DNA from: an uncultured Prevotellamassilia sp.
Lineage (GTDB): Bacteria; Bacteroidota; Bacteroidia; Bacteroidales; Bacteroidaceae
Assembly (NCBI GenBank): GCA_934255485.1
Contig: CAKQOG010000021.1
Location: 1-41,358, forward strand
DNA length: 41,358 nucleotides
Direction: 5' to 3'
The notes under the pieces are model-generated. The model saw only the letters and a list, made by a program, of their open reading frames with translations, ran no database searches and was not told the DNA's origin. The position numbers and the translations under genes are program-made. Below are positions 18,601-25,626 of the stretch, one piece after another; within the stretch, counting starts at the first letter, position 1, and every line of letters starts with the position of its first letter.

Positions 18601-20475
18601 TTAACTAACTTTAGTGGCATACAGCAAGGACTTTTCGGCTTTTTAGGCACAAAAGCCAAGGTGACCAATGTTAATATTACATCTTCTGCCATTCTACGCA
18701 CTGCAGAAGGTTCAGGTAGCAGTTCTTACGGCTATGTAGGATTGTTAGCAGGCGAGAACCATGGATCGATAGATAATTGTCATGTTGAGGGAAAAGTAGA
18801 AGTTCTTGATGGCTGTGATGTAGGTGGACTCATTGGTAACAATCGTGGACTTGTTGCTAATAGTAGCAGTGCAGGTAGCGTAATTACGCACGAACACTGG
18901 CTTAGCATGAGTGTAGGCGGACTTATTGGCTATAATGAATTATCCAATGAGACCGACACATTACGCAATTGTAACTCATCAGCTGCAGTTGAGGGATTTT
19001 GCAATTTGGGGGGACTTATCGGCTATAGCAAACAAGGCGTTTTATTAGATTGCTACGCTACTGGTAATGTGAAAGACAATGGCCATGCCGGATATAACAT
19101 CGGAGGATTAGCAGGACAAGCTTGCAACTTGGTTTCTTGCCATGCTGAAGGTAATGTTACGGCTGCTAATAACAACCATATTGGCGGACTTGTAGGTAAA
19201 GCCACTAATCTTAAGAGTTGCTATGCCATGGGCAAAGTTATTGGTAATGAGAATGTGGGTGGACTCGTAGGTAGCCCCATTAGTAATGATATTAATGCTG
19301 AAAACAGCTACGCTACTGGCGATGTAAGCGGCAACAAATACGTTGGTGGTTTTGCAGGCATTGGACGCAAGCACACTTTATGCTATAGCACCGGAAATGT
19401 GAGCGGAAAACATTTCATAGGTGGATTTATCGGAGGAAATGGCAATAACATCACTCAGTGCTATGCCAAAGGAGATGTTACATATACTAGCGAAAACACA
19501 CAGAACCAAGAAGTATTAATAGGCGGATTAGTTGGAGAAGGTTCTGAGATAACCAATTCCTATGCCACAGGCAATGTTCAAGCAAAAGGAGGAAACTATG
19601 TAGGCGGTTTAGCTGGTAAAGGGTCTACAATGAAAAATTGCTATGCCACAGGTTCTGTAGAGGGTTGGAACTATGTAGGAGGCCTCATCGGTGAGAGCAA
19701 AGACGACATAGAACTTTCTTACTCTACTGGCAACGTGAAAGCTAACGGCATTGTAGGTGGTCTTATTGGTAATGCCACTAAAACATTTTGGAATTCATCA
19801 AATGGAGCTAAATATTGCATGGCAAGCGGCAATGTAGAGGCTACAGAAGACTATGTAGGGGGGCTCATTGGTAAATGTGATGGAGTCTACGTTACTGAAT
19901 GCTATGCCCAAGGCAATGTTTACGGAAACAGCAATATTGGCGGACTCTTAGGACAAAGCTATGGCAATACCACCAATTGTTATGCACGCGGAAGTGTCAC
20001 GGGCAATGGTGAGAATATAGCAGGTCTTGTAGGAGGTACTGCTATGAGCTACGTTCATTCATCATTTGCAACAGGAGCAGTAAACGGGCCCGAAGGTAGC
20101 ACTGCTGGTGTTCGTAGCAATGGCTACCCCGCTTTCGACAATGCTAAGAACTACTTTGACAAGCAAACAACGGGGCAGAGCGGCAACACGCTCGACACAC
20201 CATGCAGCACAGAAGAAATGAAGAGAATAACTACTTTCGAAGGTTGGGATTTCAATAATATATGGGGCCGACGCACTGATATCAATGATGGTTACCCCTA
20301 TCTGCGCTGGACTATAAAAGACAACCTACCCAACGATATTGACCAACCTCTTGGCATCAATAACGTAATAGACAAGCACCAAACGAAAGTTCGTAAGGTA
20401 TTAAGAGATGGTGAAATCGTTATCGAAACCCCACTCAACCAAATCTATCGTACAGATGGCAAGAGACTTAAATAA
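15643..20475 (+). CDS. Secreted GLUG-repeat surface protein (1610 aa)
   Basis: A signal peptide (residues 1-25, ending LYAQ) leads into three related modules at about 30-130, 490-600 and 885-1000. Each runs NPFLI.T.E.L..FA, a YI.L.ADI strand, W.PIG and F.G.FDG.GH.I..LY. An InlB-type (Flg_new) repeat lies at about 809-876 (VTFNSNGGTT ... FAGWYTD ... NTTLYAKW). From about 1030 to 1530 there are roughly sixteen GLUG units of the form (I/V)GGL(I/V)G..... I..CYATGNV, and a few more near 170-380. These should stack as a beta-helix. The end (GEIVIETPLNQIYRTDGKRLK) resembles short C-terminal strands of other Prevotella secreted proteins. Known of the family: adhesin or IgA-peptidase-like surface proteins; substrate unknown. 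It starts after a good -7 box and is divergent from the AraC-type gene. Confidence 0.85.
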   Translation: MKRIFYTLLAVITYCFLSSSLPLYAQNVWNGGFDKDLFGNGSATDPFLIKTTEHLAGFAKRVNSGEDFKGKYIRLDADLYMSDTSKPSADKKQWEPIGGIFYNQTGAWDWISDTLYFRGHFDGGGHTIYNLYYNQAPDFGKIDIDDPTSDIHLDFSGWNKGLFGYLEGGSINNLKLENDTLIGAVAIGGIAAINVGGTISNCSVTGFVGSVEDGPCGAVVGLNHNGIVEYCSANATAKGTRSAGVLVGTNTGAKAIIRDSYAEGKCHVTQYRAGGFCGSQFDGALIERCWANVEVTNSAYKYADFDCAGFVSNNDGIIRECYSAGNVTSPKSAAGFVACNVGSIESCYSTGNIKVGGWGCIASAFVGQNGVGSTYMGDIVGDSPGITINCFATGKCSGADDQAAIRGFQASIWNDSQNSTRTLFCSYNCTINPVSDVYTRTLGGSMTKTTIQMQSQEFVDTLNMVAAWMGTSTWTYRPGQYPQPTGVKATNLNDYIAGGNGTKDNPYLISTKKHLLNFATLSNLGWDFRGQYIKQTADIDLNLPQEQWNEEMPDEWVPIGQGYNRNNLVEGGYPFTFRGCYDGGYHEVRNMYMNGNYDNSGFFGVLHHGATIKNLGITNAWAKTSKGNIGILAGCSSRYSHNVNIMQCWTSGRVESTGWGVGGILGQIALEGNTNILNCASSAHISGTTDVSAVVGDQNYIGGDTYSNDTIANFIFSGTFDKERYRVPMGEKERLFNALYDANIYQYATDQEVVYRMGGRPTSFLQSKELGNIFNYWIDQWNATHNLKLDYYNYREGKYIAAESNFTPPYKVTFNSNGGTTIIAQSILKDSKISAPTMPTLNDKIFAGWYTDVANTQVFDFNRTLSENTTLYAKWLDNFTYDLKPFQNPFATTYIIKTKEQLLGLSIMTRGIEGVQDATDFTGKTIKLGADILLNDTDNFAYWGKEVRAIPWLSIGPTYNKTFNGTFDGQGHTISGLYQLHENVDGLTNFSGIQQGLFGFLGTKAKVTNVNITSSAILRTAEGSGSSSYGYVGLLAGENHGSIDNCHVEGKVEVLDGCDVGGLIGNNRGLVANSSSAGSVITHEHWLSMSVGGLIGYNELSNETDTLRNCNSSAAVEGFCNLGGLIGYSKQGVLLDCYATGNVKDNGHAGYNIGGLAGQACNLVSCHAEGNVTAANNNHIGGLVGKATNLKSCYAMGKVIGNENVGGLVGSPISNDINAENSYATGDVSGNKYVGGFAGIGRKHTLCYSTGNVSGKHFIGGFIGGNGNNITQCYAKGDVTYTSENTQNQEVLIGGLVGEGSEITNSYATGNVQAKGGNYVGGLAGKGSTMKNCYATGSVEGWNYVGGLIGESKDDIELSYSTGNVKANGIVGGLIGNATKTFWNSSNGAKYCMASGNVEATEDYVGGLIGKCDGVYVTECYAQGNVYGNSNIGGLLGQSYGNTTNCYARGSVTGNGENIAGLVGGTAMSYVHSSFATGAVNGPEGSTAGVRSNGYPAFDNAKNYFDKQTTGQSGNTLDTPCSTEEMKRITTFEGWDFNNIWGRRTDINDGYPYLRWTIKDNLPNDIDQPLGINNVIDKHQTKVRKVLRDGEIVIETPLNQIYRTDGKRLK

Positions 20476-20486
20476 CCACCTCTAAA

Positions 20487-20524
20487 CAAAAGGCAGCCCC
20501 TCAGAGATGTAGGTCTGCCTTTTG
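20487..20524 (+). terminator. Terminator of the GLUG-repeat gene
   Basis: CAAAAGGCAG (20487-20496) and CTGCCTTTTG (20515-20524) form a perfect 10-bp stem with an 18-nt loop and T-rich 3' arm, 12 nt after the stop codon. Confidence 0.65.
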
Positions 20525-20550
20525 CTTAATTATTGACAAATAAGTACAGA

Positions 20551-20582
20551 GTGGTTCTATAAAACAAAATTTATAGAACCAC
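20551..20582. repeat. Intergenic inverted repeat with GTGGTTCTA arms
   Basis: GTGGTTCTATAAA (20551-20563) and TTTATAGAACCAC (20570-20582) are perfectly complementary over 13 bp with a 6-nt loop. Similar arms recur at 25531-25592 and, degenerate, near 32535-32566 and 40090-40114, always between genes, so this may be a small dispersed palindromic repeat family. Confidence 0.5.
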
Positions 20583-20613
20583 CCTTAATATCTTGCAAAG
20601 AAATATAAACATG

Positions 20614-20648
20614 AAAAAGGCTTGCAAATAAATAACTTGCAAGCCTTT
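20614..20648 (-). terminator. Terminator of the tRNA-Asn genes
   Basis: AAAGGCTTGCAA (20616-20627) pairs perfectly with TTGCAAGCCTTT (20637-20648). Read on the minus strand the stem is followed by TTTTTC, the expected U-run, directly downstream of the tRNA-Asn 3' end at 20650. Confidence 0.75.
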
Positions 20649-20649
20649 G

Positions 20650-20723
20650 CGCTTCAGGATGGGCTTGAACCAACGACCCCCTGATTAACAGTCAGGTGCT
20701 CTAACCAACTGAGCTACTGAAGC
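20650..20723 (-). tRNA. tRNA-Asn (anticodon GTT), second copy
   Basis: The 74-nt minus-strand sequence folds as a cloverleaf: acceptor GCTTCAG/CTGAAGC, D arm with AGCTCAGTTGGTTAGAGC, anticodon loop CTGTTAA in a CTGAC stem context, T loop TTCAAGC and discriminator G. No CCA is encoded. It is identical to the copy at 20758-20831 and lies 34 nt downstream of it, so both are one transcript. Confidence 0.93.
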
Positions 20724-20757
20724 CTATCAATTCAGCGATGAAAAGTTCTACTAAGTG

Positions 20758-20831
20758 CGCTTCAGGATGGGCTTGAACCAACGACCCCCTGATTAACAGT
20801 CAGGTGCTCTAACCAACTGAGCTACTGAAGC
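20758..20831 (-). tRNA. tRNA-Asn (anticodon GTT), first copy
   Basis: This is a 74-nt cloverleaf with the same sequence as 20650-20723: acceptor GCTTCAG/CTGAAGC, GTT anticodon in loop CTGTTAA, and T loop TTCAAGC. It is the promoter-proximal copy, 40 nt downstream of a perfect -7 box. Tandem identical tRNA-Asn genes probably reflect a recent duplication for dosage. Confidence 0.93.
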
Positions 20832-20871
20832 ATAAGTTTAAAAACTTATCATCTTTTGCTGAATTGCGGTG

Positions 20872-20879
20872 CAAAGATA
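20872..20879 (-). promoter_or_regulatory. -7 element for the tRNA-Asn pair
   Basis: On the minus strand this reads TATCTTTG, an exact TAnnTTTG match, 40 nt upstream of the first tRNA-Asn. It is back to back with an identical element for the kinase gene at 20903-20910. Confidence 0.6.
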
Positions 20880-20902
20880 AGTGTTATTTTTGAAATAAGC
20901 TA

Positions 20903-20910
20903 TATCTTTG
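20903..20910 (+). promoter_or_regulatory. -7 element for the PfkB-family kinase gene
   Basis: TATCTTTG matches TAnnTTTG exactly and lies 26 nt before the ATG at 20937. Its position argues against a more upstream ATG at 20856, which would lie ahead of the promoter. Confidence 0.6.
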
Positions 20911-20936
20911 CACAGAAATTTTCAAAAAAAATTAAG

Positions 20937-21908
20937 ATGAATAAAATATTGGGGATTGGCAATGCCCTTGTTGATATGCTTGTGCAAGTAGATAACGACT
21001 TCATTCTTAATGAGTTAGACTTTCCAAAAGGCTCTATGCAACTTATCAATACCGAGAGATACCTACAAGTACAAGAAAGATTTAAAAAATTAAAACCGCT
21101 ACGTACCACTGGCGGTTCGGCCTGCAACACGATATTGGCCATTGCTAATTTAGGTGGCGAGCCTGGACTTATTGGCAAGGTGGGATGCGACGAGACTGCA
21201 ACCTTTTTTGCCAACAACTGCAAGAAGCATGGCATAGCAGCTTGCTTGCTCAAGGACTTAGAACTGCCCACAGGGGTTGCCTCAACCATCATTTCACCAG
21301 ATGGTCAACGCACTTTTGGCACCTACTTAGGTGCTGCTGCCAATCTTCAACCAAGCGACATACAAGCCGAATGGTTTGATGGCTACAAATACTTCTACAT
21401 AGAGGGGTATTTGGTACAAAACCATGCGCTCATACGCCGTGCTGTAGAATTGGCCCACGAAGCTGACTTAAAAGTGTGTATAGACCTTGCAAGCTACAAC
21501 ATTGTACAAGAGGACAAGGATTTTTTTGAGGAACTCTTGCAACAAACCGACATTGTGTTTGCCAACGAACAAGAGGCCTTTGCTTTTACTGGGTGCAACG
21601 ATGCGCAAAAAAATGTAGAAACATTGGCTAATATTTGTGGCATGGCAGTTGTTAAGATCGGCAAGAAGGGTGTGCTTGTTAAATGTGGCGACAAACAAGT
21701 GCAGTGCCCTGCACGCGAGGTAGAACATGTAGTAGATACCACTGCCGCTGGCGATTACTTTTCGGCAGGTTTTCTGTATGCCCTATCACAAGGCAAAGAC
21801 CTCATGAAGTGTGCACAATTGGGTTCGCTCTTAGCTGGTCACATCATCGAGGTGGTTGGCACAGCTCTTTCGCCAAGCACATGGGCACAGATTAAGAAAC
21901 AAATTTAA
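20937..21908 (+). CDS. PfkB-family carbohydrate kinase, adenosine-kinase-like
   Basis: This is a 323-aa protein starting MNKILGIGNALVDMLVQVD. An in-frame ATG exists at 20856, but the -7 promoter box at 20903-20910 lies after it and the conserved family start is here. Seen: N-terminal GIGNALVD, the substrate-binding TTGGSACNTI segment near residue 54, and the PfkB C-terminal signature DTTAAGDYFSAGF containing the catalytic Asp and anion-hole Gly-Asp. In Bacteroidetes, proteins of this kind are annotated as adenosine kinase or sugar/nucleoside kinase, phosphorylating adenosine to AMP with ATP in the cytoplasm. The exact substrate is not certain from sequence. The S41 peptidase follows after 59 nt and may be co-transcribed. 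Confidence 0.88.
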   Translation: MNKILGIGNALVDMLVQVDNDFILNELDFPKGSMQLINTERYLQVQERFKKLKPLRTTGGSACNTILAIANLGGEPGLIGKVGCDETATFFANNCKKHGIAACLLKDLELPTGVASTIISPDGQRTFGTYLGAAANLQPSDIQAEWFDGYKYFYIEGYLVQNHALIRRAVELAHEADLKVCIDLASYNIVQEDKDFFEELLQQTDIVFANEQEAFAFTGCNDAQKNVETLANICGMAVVKIGKKGVLVKCGDKQVQCPAREVEHVVDTTAAGDYFSAGFLYALSQGKDLMKCAQLGSLLAGHIIEVVGTALSPSTWAQIKKQI

Positions 21909-21967
21909 AATACATTAACTGTATCTCCCCTCTCCCACTCCAACTCTTGGCATATATAATCTAAGCA

Positions 21968-23647
21968 ATGAAACGATTAATATTCTTATTAGCTCTAACG
22001 CTCTTATTCACACAACAGGCTGTAAAGGCGCAGACTGTTAATCACAACTTTGAAGTATCCAAGAACCTTGACATCTTCAATGCGCTCTATCGTGACCTCG
22101 ACTTATACTATGTTGATACGCTAGATGCTTCAAAAAATATCAGTAATGCAACACAATATATGCTTGAGATGTTGGACCCCTACACCGAATACTTTGCCGA
22201 ACAAAACACCGACGATCTTAAGCAACTTACCACAGGCAAATATGCTGGTATTGGTGTTCTTACGCATTTTCGGTCCGACCTTAAACGCTGCATTGTAGCC
22301 AAAGCTTTTGCCGATATGCCTGCTGCTGTGGCAGGCTTACAAGCAGGCGATGTTATTGTCGGTATAGATGGTCGAAACATTGAGCCATGTACATCTACCG
22401 ATAGCGAGGTGCAAAGCCTATATGCCACAGATATCAGTGCAAAGATGAGAGGCGAGGCTGGTACAACCTTCGAACTAAAGGTTCAACGCCCCTACACCGA
22501 CAAGATACATACTTTTAAAATTACGCGCCGCAACATTGTGCGTCCGAGCGTAACACTCTCTGCCATGGCAGCCGACAGTGTGGGCTACATCAAGCTTTCG
22601 CAATTTATTGAGGGCACAAGCAACGAGATACGCCGTGCCTTGGTTGAACTAAAACAACAAGGGGCTCGTAAACTCATACTCGACCTACGCAACAACCCTG
22701 GAGGCGTGCTCGAAGAGGCTGTTAAAACCGTTAATTTGTTTATTCCGCGTGGCCGTGAAGTGGTAAGTACTCGCAGCAAGGTAAAGGAACTTAATCACAC
22801 CTACCGCACCACACTCGATGCACAAGACACCGACATCCCCATCGTGGTTCTCACCAATGGTGGTTCGGCATCGGCTGCCGAGATTACAAGTGGTGCCTTG
22901 CAAGACTACGATCGCGCCGTAGTGATGGGACAGCGCACTTACGGCAAAGGTTTGGTACAGCAAAGTCGCGAATTGCCCTATAAAGCCATTTTAAAACTTA
23001 CAACTGGACGGTACTACATACCATCGGGTAGATGTGTGCAAGCCTACAAATTCAAGAACGGAGAGCCCATACATTTGGCCGACTCGTTGAGCCACGAGTT
23101 TCACACTGCCAATGGACGCATTGTACGCGATGGTGGTGGTATCACCCCCGACATTGTGCTAAAGGCAGATAGTCTGCCCAATTTGATGCTTTATATTGAA
23201 AATAGCAATCAACTATTCGACTATTGCGTTCAGTATCACAACTCACACCGCCACATTGCCTCGCCCACTGACTTTAAGCTAACCAAAGAGGAATATGCAG
23301 ATTTTTGTTCGTTTATGAAAAAGAACAAATTTAGCTATGACCGCCAGAGCTTACGCCTGCTCAAAACGTTGCGCCAAGTGGCAAGCCTTGAAGGTTACGA
23401 CCAACAAGCTAGCGCTGAACTCGATGCGTTAGAGAAAAAACTGCAACACAACGAAGACTACGACTTTGAACATTGGGAGAAAGAGATACGCAAAATAGTT
23501 GAAGGCACCATCATTGAAAACTACTATTACGAGAGTGGTCGTGAAAGCTATAAACTACTCAACGACAATGAGGTGAAACAAGCCGTAAAATTGTTGCACA
23601 ACCGCTATCAAATGCATAAAATTCTGAGTGGCGAACCCGACGCATAA
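21968..23647 (+). CDS. S41-family C-terminal processing peptidase (CtpA-like)
   Basis: This is a 559-aa protein with a signal peptide (1-21, ending VKAQ). It has a PDZ domain at about 85-185 (GIGVLT, AAVAGLQAGDVIVGIDG) and an S41 protease core at about 195-370. The catalytic Ser302 lies in NGGSASAAEIT and Lys327 in GQRTYGKGLVQ, 25 residues apart as in CtpA/Prc. A C-terminal helical region (about 430-559) follows. It is exported to the periplasm and presumably trims or degrades envelope proteins from their C-termini. Bacteroidetes carry several paralogues, so the specific substrate cannot be told. It follows the kinase gene by 59 nt and ends at a strong inverted repeat. Confidence 0.92.
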   Translation: MKRLIFLLALTLLFTQQAVKAQTVNHNFEVSKNLDIFNALYRDLDLYYVDTLDASKNISNATQYMLEMLDPYTEYFAEQNTDDLKQLTTGKYAGIGVLTHFRSDLKRCIVAKAFADMPAAVAGLQAGDVIVGIDGRNIEPCTSTDSEVQSLYATDISAKMRGEAGTTFELKVQRPYTDKIHTFKITRRNIVRPSVTLSAMAADSVGYIKLSQFIEGTSNEIRRALVELKQQGARKLILDLRNNPGGVLEEAVKTVNLFIPRGREVVSTRSKVKELNHTYRTTLDAQDTDIPIVVLTNGGSASAAEITSGALQDYDRAVVMGQRTYGKGLVQQSRELPYKAILKLTTGRYYIPSGRCVQAYKFKNGEPIHLADSLSHEFHTANGRIVRDGGGITPDIVLKADSLPNLMLYIENSNQLFDYCVQYHNSHRHIASPTDFKLTKEEYADFCSFMKKNKFSYDRQSLRLLKTLRQVASLEGYDQQASAELDALEKKLQHNEDYDFEHWEKEIRKIVEGTIIENYYYESGRESYKLLNDNEVKQAVKLLHNRYQMHKILSGEPDA

Positions 23648-23669
23648 ACACTTAGAAAGTTAGAAAAGC

Positions 23670-23740
23670 AAACGCTCAAAAATCGAGAAAAACAAAAAAA
23701 ACATTTGTTGTTCAAAAAAAATCGATTTTTGAGCGTTTTT
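23670..23740 (+). terminator. Long-arm terminator between convergent peptidase and gltD-like genes
   Basis: The segments 23670-23686 and 23722-23738 are perfect 17-bp complements (left arm AAACGCTCAAAAATCGA), followed by T residues to 23740. The 35-nt A-rich loop is long for a simple terminator. It starts 23 nt after the S41 stop codon. Confidence 0.65.
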
Positions 23741-23803
23741 ATAACTTATTGATAACCAACATATTATCAATTTTATAATGATTTTTCGCCTTACCAAAAG
23801 TTA

Positions 23804-23913
23804 CAAGAATACGTATCCTTGTGTGCTTATAAACGTGTTATTAGGGTACAAGAATGCGTATTTTTGTGTTGTAAGAAACGGGTTCTAAGCATATAAGGAT
23901 ACGTATCCTTATA
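23804..23913. repeat. Three palindromic sites with exact 45-bp spacing
   Basis: Site 1 CAAGAATACGTATCCTTG (23804-23821), site 2 CAAGAATGCGTATTTTTG (23849-23866) and site 3 with core AAGGATACGTATCCTT (23895-23910) share a central (T)RCGTA. Site 3 is a perfect 22-bp palindrome (23892-23913). Their centres are 23812.5, 23857.5 and 23902.5, exactly 45 bp apart. The spacers between them are also related (both contain GTGT, AAACG and GTT in register), so this is about 2.4 copies of a diverged 45-bp tandem unit. No gene lies in 23648-24048; the remainder (23914-24048) shows nothing else. Confidence 0.75.
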
Positions 23914-24048
23914 AAAACTCAAGCTATTATTGATTGTTTTTACCTCTTTTTTTGTTAAAATCATTAACAAATCCGTTCTATTTTGAACTTTCAAAATGTC
24001 AATAAATGTTCACAAATAAGTCAGTAAAAAAACTGCGTAAGAGAGCCA

Positions 24049-25491
24049 TTATTGCTTCTCCGCATGCAGTCCGCAATCGGCAAGCAGTTTGATAGCATCA
24101 ACATACTGCGCAATGCCTACTGCCACCTCTTTAGCAGCTTTCATGGCAAGCACAACCGTTTGCGGACGGTGCACTACATCACCACCAGCAAACACACCAC
24201 GACGCGTGGTCATGCCCATCGGACGGTCGCCAACTACCACGTAGCCCTTTTCGTCTACCTCAATGCCCTTTGTTGAATCGACTATACGGCTTGCTGGGCG
24301 CGAACCAATAGCAAGGAACACACGATCAAAGTCTACCGTACGCTCACCATCGGGGGTAGAAAGTCGGATAGCCTTTACACGTTGCTTTTCGTTGCCTAAG
24401 AACTCAATAGAATTTGTTTGCCACATAAAATTTACGCCCTCTTTAACAGCATCTTCGTACTCGCTCTGTATGGCTGGCATTTCGGCCTGTGTGCGACGAT
24501 AAATAACCGTTACGTCGGCTCCCAATCGGCGTGCCGTGCGTGCAGCATCCATTGCCACATTGCCACCACCAATCACTGCTACTCTGTCGCCCTTGCGCAA
24601 AGGCACCATCTCATAAGGCATAGCCCCTTCAACATAGGCATTCACGTTGTGCAAGAAGTCGGTAGACTGCGTTACGCGGCGCAAATCAGCTCCAGGAATG
24701 TTGAGGTTTTGAGGCAAAGCCGTGCCTGTTCCCATAAAAATAGCATCGAAACCATGTTCAAAAAGGCTATCAATAGTGACTCCACTCTCGGGCGAACCAA
24801 CAAGGCAATTAGTAATGAAATGTACCCCTAAGGCTTCAATCTTTTTCACCTCGTTGCGTACAACAGATTTTGGCAATCGATATTCGGGAATACCATACAT
24901 CAACACACCACCAAGTTCGGGCTGTCCCTCAAAGATTGTTACCTGGAAACCTTGGCGAGCCAAGTCGCCAGCAACGGTGAGTCCAGCAGGGCCCGAACCA
25001 ATTACTGCCACCTTGCCACGCGTTTTTTCGGCAATGCGCTCATGCGTTAAGTTCATGTCGGCATCGAATTGTGCAATAAAACTCTCAAGTTTTCCCACAC
25101 GCACAGGTTTACCTTTTTTGCCCAACACACAATTGCCCTCGCACTGTTTTTCGTGTGGACACACTCTGCCACAAATGGCTGGCAAGTTAGTTTTTTCGTG
25201 GAGTATAGCCATTGCCTCGCCCATGTTTCCCTTAGATAGTTCATGTATAAAGTCGGGAATATTATTGCCTATTGGACAGGCTTTTTTACACTGTGGCACC
25301 TTGCAGTGAAGGCAACGCTTGGCCTCATCAATGGCTTGGCGCGTGGTGTACATTTGGTTTACCTCTTCAAAATGTGCCAAATGTGCCTCAGCTACTTCGG
25401 GAGCGGAATGCACAGGAGTATCGAACAATGTTTTTTCGGTAAAAGTTTGATCGAATATTTTAGAAGTAGATTTGTTGTCGGTCATGTTCAA
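24049..25491 (-). CDS. gltD: Glutamate synthase small subunit / GltD-like NADPH-dependent oxidoreductase
   Basis: This is a 480-aa protein. The N-terminal third carries two Cys clusters for [4Fe-4S] centres (CLHCKVPQCKKACPIGNNI and CGRVCPHEKQCEGNCVLGKKG). It is followed by an FAD-binding GSGPAGLTVAGDLARQG motif (about 166) and an NADPH-binding GGGNVAMDAARTARRLGADV motif (about 285), and a C-terminal FAGGDVV segment. This is the arrangement of GltD, which passes electrons from NADPH to the glutamate synthase large subunit. Many Bacteroidetes encode it as a stand-alone GltA-type protein beside a ferredoxin-NADP reductase; no large subunit or partner is in this window. Convergent with the S41 gene. 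A 135-nt gap separates it from hisS upstream. Confidence 0.88.
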   Translation of the reverse strand: MNMTDNKSTSKIFDQTFTEKTLFDTPVHSAPEVAEAHLAHFEEVNQMYTTRQAIDEAKRCLHCKVPQCKKACPIGNNIPDFIHELSKGNMGEAMAILHEKTNLPAICGRVCPHEKQCEGNCVLGKKGKPVRVGKLESFIAQFDADMNLTHERIAEKTRGKVAVIGSGPAGLTVAGDLARQGFQVTIFEGQPELGGVLMYGIPEYRLPKSVVRNEVKKIEALGVHFITNCLVGSPESGVTIDSLFEHGFDAIFMGTGTALPQNLNIPGADLRRVTQSTDFLHNVNAYVEGAMPYEMVPLRKGDRVAVIGGGNVAMDAARTARRLGADVTVIYRRTQAEMPAIQSEYEDAVKEGVNFMWQTNSIEFLGNEKQRVKAIRLSTPDGERTVDFDRVFLAIGSRPASRIVDSTKGIEVDEKGYVVVGDRPMGMTTRRGVFAGGDVVHRPQTVVLAMKAAKEVAVGIAQYVDAIKLLADCGLHAEKQ

Positions 25492-25530
25492 ATGTGTGTT
25501 ACGTGCTTTTAATTTTTATGGTAGCATTTT

Positions 25531-25592
25531 ATGGGTGGTTCTACAACATTTGCAGCAATGGATTGTGCGGCAAATATTGTTGAACCACCCAT
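25531..25592. repeat. Intergenic inverted repeat with GGTGGTTCTA-type arms
   Basis: The arms 25531-25553 (starting ATGGGTGGTTC) and 25570-25592 (ending GAACCACCCAT) pair over 23 positions with two mismatches. The hairpin lies 35 nt after the hisS stop but has no U-run, so it is not a clear terminator. Its arms resemble those at 20551-20582. Confidence 0.55.
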
Positions 25593-25626
25593 AACCTACT
25601 AATACATTTGTAATTAGATTAATAAA

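Noticed and set aside
23804..23913. CRISPR array
   Set aside because: There are only three units, the repeats are palindromic and diverged, the spacers resemble each other, and there are no cas genes.
24722..25309. 195-codon open frame on the plus strand
   Set aside because: It lies wholly antisense to the well-conserved gltD-like gene and has no recognisable protein features.
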